DNA from: Arthrobacter sp. GMC3
GTDB taxonomy: Bacteria > Actinomycetota > Actinomycetes > Actinomycetales > Micrococcaceae
NCBI RefSeq assembly: GCF_002929305.1
Contig: NZ_PJIO01000013.1
Coordinates: forward strand, 1-64,000
Length of the DNA: 64,000 nt
Direction of reading: 5' to 3'
The notes beneath the pieces are model-generated. The model did no database searches, was not told where the DNA came from, and worked only from the letters and a program-made list of their open reading frames with translations. A program made the position numbers and the translations under genes. Within the stretch, counting starts at the first letter, position 1, and each line of letters opens with the position of its first letter. Of this stretch, positions 61,673-64,000 are shown piece by piece.

Positions 61673-62367
61673 GCGCCACCACAACAATCCGGGTGCTGGT
61701 GGTTGACGATGAACCCGTCGCCTTGGCCGCGCACGCCGACTTTGTGCGCCGGCTTGAAGGCTTTGAAGTGGCGGCGACCGCGAACGGTGTGCGGTCCGCA
61801 CTAGCAGCAGTTAACAATCCCGCAACCCCGGCCATCCAACTCATCCTGCTCGACATGAACCTCACCGATGGGCACGGACTTGACTTGCTACGCCGTATCC
61901 ATGGGCTGGGGCTCATGCCGGATGTCGTGGCGATCACGGCTGTGCGGGAAATCCAGGTGGTTCGTTCGGCCATTGCGCTGGGCATCACGGGGTACCTGAT
62001 TAAGCCGTTCACCTTCACAGCATTCCGGGACAAGTTGGAGAACTACCGCCGCTACCACGCAGCCTTGGCGGAGGGTTCACTCACCAGCCAGGACTCCATC
62101 GACCGTGCCCTGTCGGCCCTCCGTCCCACGGGAAAGCTGCAACTGCCCAAGGGGATGTTGCAGGAAACCTTAGTTGCAGTGGCGGATTGGCTGCGGGCGG
62201 CACCGGAGCCGTCTTCGGCCACGGAGACCGGGCTTGCACTGTCAATGTCGCGTGTGACGGCCCGGCGCTATCTGGAGCACCTGGCCACGACGGGCGCTGC
62301 CAGCAAGGCTCCGCGCCACGGCTCCCCCGGCCGCCCCGAGGTTGAGTACCTCTGGCGCGTGCTCTGA
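61669..62367 (+). CDS. Response regulator, DcuR/CitB family
   Basis: A 232-residue regulator. The receiver domain begins IRVLVVDDEPVALAAH; the phosphoacceptor is Asp62 in LILLDMNLTDGHGLDLL, with Thr in VAITAVRE and Lys in GYLIKPFTF completing the site. The C-terminal DNA-binding part contains LALSMSRVTARRYLEHLATT, the HTH of the CitB/DcuR class. Its ATG overlaps the sensor stop as ATGA, so the pair is coupled. Its likely target is dctA. Confidence 0.92.
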   Translation: MSATTTIRVLVVDDEPVALAAHADFVRRLEGFEVAATANGVRSALAAVNNPATPAIQLILLDMNLTDGHGLDLLRRIHGLGLMPDVVAITAVREIQVVRSAIALGITGYLIKPFTFTAFRDKLENYRRYHAALAEGSLTSQDSIDRALSALRPTGKLQLPKGMLQETLVAVADWLRAAPEPSSATETGLALSMSRVTARRYLEHLATTGAASKAPRHGSPGRPEVEYLWRVL

Positions 62368-62380
62368 GGTTTGAGTCCGC

Positions 62381-62508
62381 CCACACCTGCCCACACCTGC
62401 GGCAACGCTGAGGTAGACGGCCCCGGACAGCACCTCTCCCCGAAGTAGACGGACCCGTGCTGAAGTAGACGTTGCTGAACAGCCGATTCGGCAAGTCCCA
62501 TCTACCTC
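62381..62508. repeat. Short direct repeats in the gap before gntR
   Basis: CCACACCTGC occurs twice in tandem at 62381-62400. GA(A/G)GTAGACG occurs at 62410, 62442 and 62462, and its partial reverse complement CTACCTC at 62502. The 375-bp gap 62368-62742 holds no gene that I can support apart from these repeats and the operator pair nearer gntR. The repeats may be regulatory or a decayed element. Confidence 0.5.
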
Positions 62509-62607
62509 GGCGCAGACGGGACCGTTCGCCGTCATGATGGCCTCCATGCTGCGCTGAGGGGACGTTAGGCATGCTAGTTGGAGTGCGAGGCCAAAGAAAT
62601 CATTGTC

Positions 62608-62678
62608 TGTATACATAAATATGCATTTTTCGAACAATTCGGCGCAATCGCTCCCTTTTCACCGGAACTTTGTATACA
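62608..62678. promoter_or_regulatory. Two TGTATACA palindromes upstream of gntR
   Basis: Identical 8-bp palindromes lie at 62608-62615 and 62671-62678, 63 bp apart, which is six helical turns. TGTATACA-like sequences are known operators of FCD-type GntR regulators such as VanR-like proteins. Their place 65-135 bp before the GntR start suggests autoregulation and control of prpD. Confidence 0.55.
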
Positions 62679-62742
62679 CTGAGGTGGATGGTGTTACTGC
62701 ATCATCCACAGGCATGATGGATCAATCAGTCGAGGAGGGCGT

Positions 62743-63384
62743 ATGCGGGCCAGCGAGAAGGCGTACACCACGCTGCGCAATGACATCATCCACTGGAGGC
62801 TGGCACCCGGCGCCGTCCTGGCCGAGGTAGAGCTCTCCGAACGACTTGGCGTTTCGCGGACACCCATCCGGGAAGCACTGGCCAAACTGAGCGCCGAAGG
62901 CCTGGCCGAACCGCAGAGCGGGCGGGGCATGGTGGTCAGCGAGATCTCCCTGGATCATCTTGAGGAGTTGTTCGAGCTGCGCTCAGCCCTGGAGTGCCGG
63001 GCTGCCGAGTTAGCCGCTCGCCGTGGTGATCCCGCCGTCTTCCACGCCCTCCACCGTGAACTGAGCAATGCCGGTGAGTTGATCACCGACGATGACCCCA
63101 CCCGGCATGACTACTACCGGCTGGCAGGTGACCTGGACGTGGCAGTTGATGCCGCAGTCGGAAATCATTACCTCTCCCAAGCCCTGAAAAGCTTGCGGGT
63201 GCACCTCGTGCGTGTGCGCCGCCTCTCCAAGGACAATCCTGCGAGGCTCCGCGACGCCGCACGCGAACACGCCGCTATTGCGTTGGCCATCGCCAACGGG
63301 AACCCGGCTGTGGCAAGCGCCGCCACTACTGTTCATCTCGATAACAGCCTGCGGCACCTTCTTGGCTCCAGGGCCACCCCCTAA
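62743..63384 (+). CDS. GntR-family regulator with FCD domain
   Basis: A 213-residue regulator. The HTH is [20 protein letters not shown] and [20 protein letters not shown], followed by [17 protein letters not shown]. The FCD domain starts [17 protein letters not shown]; candidate metal ligands include Asp in [13 protein letters not shown], His in [11 protein letters not shown] and His in [11 protein letters not shown]. The ATG follows GAGGAGGGCGT. It lies 54 bp before prpD on the same strand, so it most likely controls the methylcitrate genes in response to a propionate-derived acid. Confidence 0.9.
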   Translation: MRASEKAYTTLRNDIIHWRLAPGAVLAEVELSERLGVSRTPIREALAKLSAEGLAEPQSGRGMVVSEISLDHLEELFELRSALECRAAELAARRGDPAVFHALHRELSNAGELITDDDPTRHDYYRLAGDLDVAVDAAVGNHYLSQALKSLRVHLVRVRRLSKDNPARLRDAAREHAAIALAIANGNPAVASAATTVHLDNSLRHLLGSRATP

Positions 63385-63437
63385 ACTTGCTCCAATATCC
63401 AAGCGTCCTCACCCATCATCAGCAAAAAGGAATTCCC

Positions 63438-64000
63438 ATGGTTGTCCAGCACAATGTCCGTGTTTACAAGAGTGAAGAGAACCTGCCCCGCGAGGGTCAG
63501 CTCGCCTACAAGATTGCCAAGGTTGCGGCAGACCCTGTCGCTGTGACACCCGAGGTGACCGAGATGATCATCAACCGGGTCATCGACAACGCCTCCGTGG
63601 CCATCGCCTCCCTGAACCGCGGGCCCATTGTCGCCGCCCGCGCCCAGGCACTCTCCCACGCACCGTCCAGCGGCGGCGCCGGAGCCTCCGTTTTCGGGAT
63701 CACCGAGAAGGTCTCCCCCGAATGGGCGGCATGGGCCAACGGTGTGGCCGTGCGTGAGTTGGACTATCACGACACTTTCCTTGCCGCCGAGTACTCCCAC
63801 CCGGGAGATAACATCCCGCCGATCCTCGCCGTCGCCCAGCACACCGGGGCCTCCGGCGCGGATTTGGTCCGCGCCATTGCCACCGGCTACGAGATCCAAG
63901 TTGACCTGGTGAAGGCCATCTGCCTGCACGCCCACAAGATCGACCACGTAGCCCACCTGGGGCCGTCGGCGGCGGCCGGTATCGGCACACTGCTCAACCT
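63438..64000 (+). CDS. prpD: 2-Methylcitrate dehydratase PrpD (5' part)
   Basis: Dehydrates 2-methylcitrate in the propionate-degrading methylcitrate cycle. Only 187 residues are present before the window ends. The start [20 protein letters not shown], then [53 protein letters not shown] and [18 protein letters not shown] match the MmgE/PrpD family closely. AAAAAGGAATTCCC precedes the ATG at 63438. It follows the GntR gene; prpB and prpC are expected beyond the window. Confidence 0.93.
   Translation, partial: MVVQHNVRVYKSEENLPREGQLAYKIAKVAADPVAVTPEVTEMIINRVIDNASVAIASLNRGPIVAARAQALSHAPSSGGAGASVFGITEKVSPEWAAWANGVAVRELDYHDTFLAAEYSHPGDNIPPILAVAQHTGASGADLVRAIATGYEIQVDLVKAICLHAHKIDHVAHLGPSAAAGIGTLLN

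Overview
The window reads as chromosomal DNA of a fairly high-GC Gram-positive actinomycete, most likely Arthrobacter in the broad sense (Micrococcaceae). The evidence is a plant-type (class II) DAHP synthase, the gcvH-garA-ftsR-bifunctional nuclease-merR block that Mycobacterium also carries near Rv1826-Rv1832, many GTG starts, and several genes that look leaderless. No insertion sequence, phage, integron or CRISPR array is visible, so this is mostly core chromosome with catabolic islands inserted between housekeeping blocks.

Layout. 1-9.2 kb: the tail of a DUF222/HNH nuclease-type protein, aroG, a PlsC acyltransferase, a carboxylesterase with a small membrane protein, ROK glucokinase, a long-chain acyl-CoA synthetase and a MinD/ParA-like ATPase with a 250-residue Ala/Pro/Val-rich head. 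9.3-20.1 kb: pyruvate carboxylase, glycine decarboxylase gcvP, a solitary ParA, then the gcvH/garA/ftsR/bfn/merR group linking glycine cleavage, TCA control and division control. 20.3-33.5 kb: a four-helix membrane protein, a large LuxR-type ATPase regulator, a membrane glycerophosphodiesterase coupled to an MpaB/DUF2236 protein, an SMP-30 lactonase-type protein, an acyl-CoA dehydrogenase, and a pair formed by a YhhN lysoplasmalogenase and a membrane-anchored endoglycoceramidase-like GH5 enzyme.

33.5-42.4 kb is a divergent catabolic island. The minus arm has PucR regulator, one-domain extradiol (VOC) dioxygenase, FAD monooxygenase, FAH-family hydrolase and amidohydrolase. The plus arm has GntR regulator, NmrA-type reductase, an unusual HIT-like protein and an alpha/beta hydrolase, closed by a perfect hairpin. 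The set suggests hydroxylation, ring cleavage and hydrolysis of an aromatic compound that cannot be named from sequence.

42.5-51.3 kb is core: DUF1801 protein, tRNA-Pro(GGG), der, plsC, cmk, tyrA, rluB, scpB, scpA, parA, most of them overlapping or closely spaced. 51.5-53.9 kb is a two-gene ABC transporter. 54.0-58.3 kb is a sulfonate/sulfate-ester-type ABC importer followed by a cytoplasmic Cys-type sulfatase, an apparent organosulfate scavenging operon with a clear promoter and terminator. 58.5-62.4 kb is a dicarboxylate carrier divergent from a DcuS/CitA-type two-component system. The window ends with a GntR regulator having two palindromic sites in front of it, followed by the start of prpD (methylcitrate cycle).

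Starts were chosen by ribosome binding site, overlap with the upstream stop, or family N-terminus; several therefore differ from the longest open frame. No wholly novel defence or mobile system was found. The most promising unusual items are the membrane-fused endoglycoceramidase next to a lysoplasmalogenase, the uncharacterised aromatic island, the organosulfate operon, and a recurring -10 hexamer placed exactly 6 nt before start codons.
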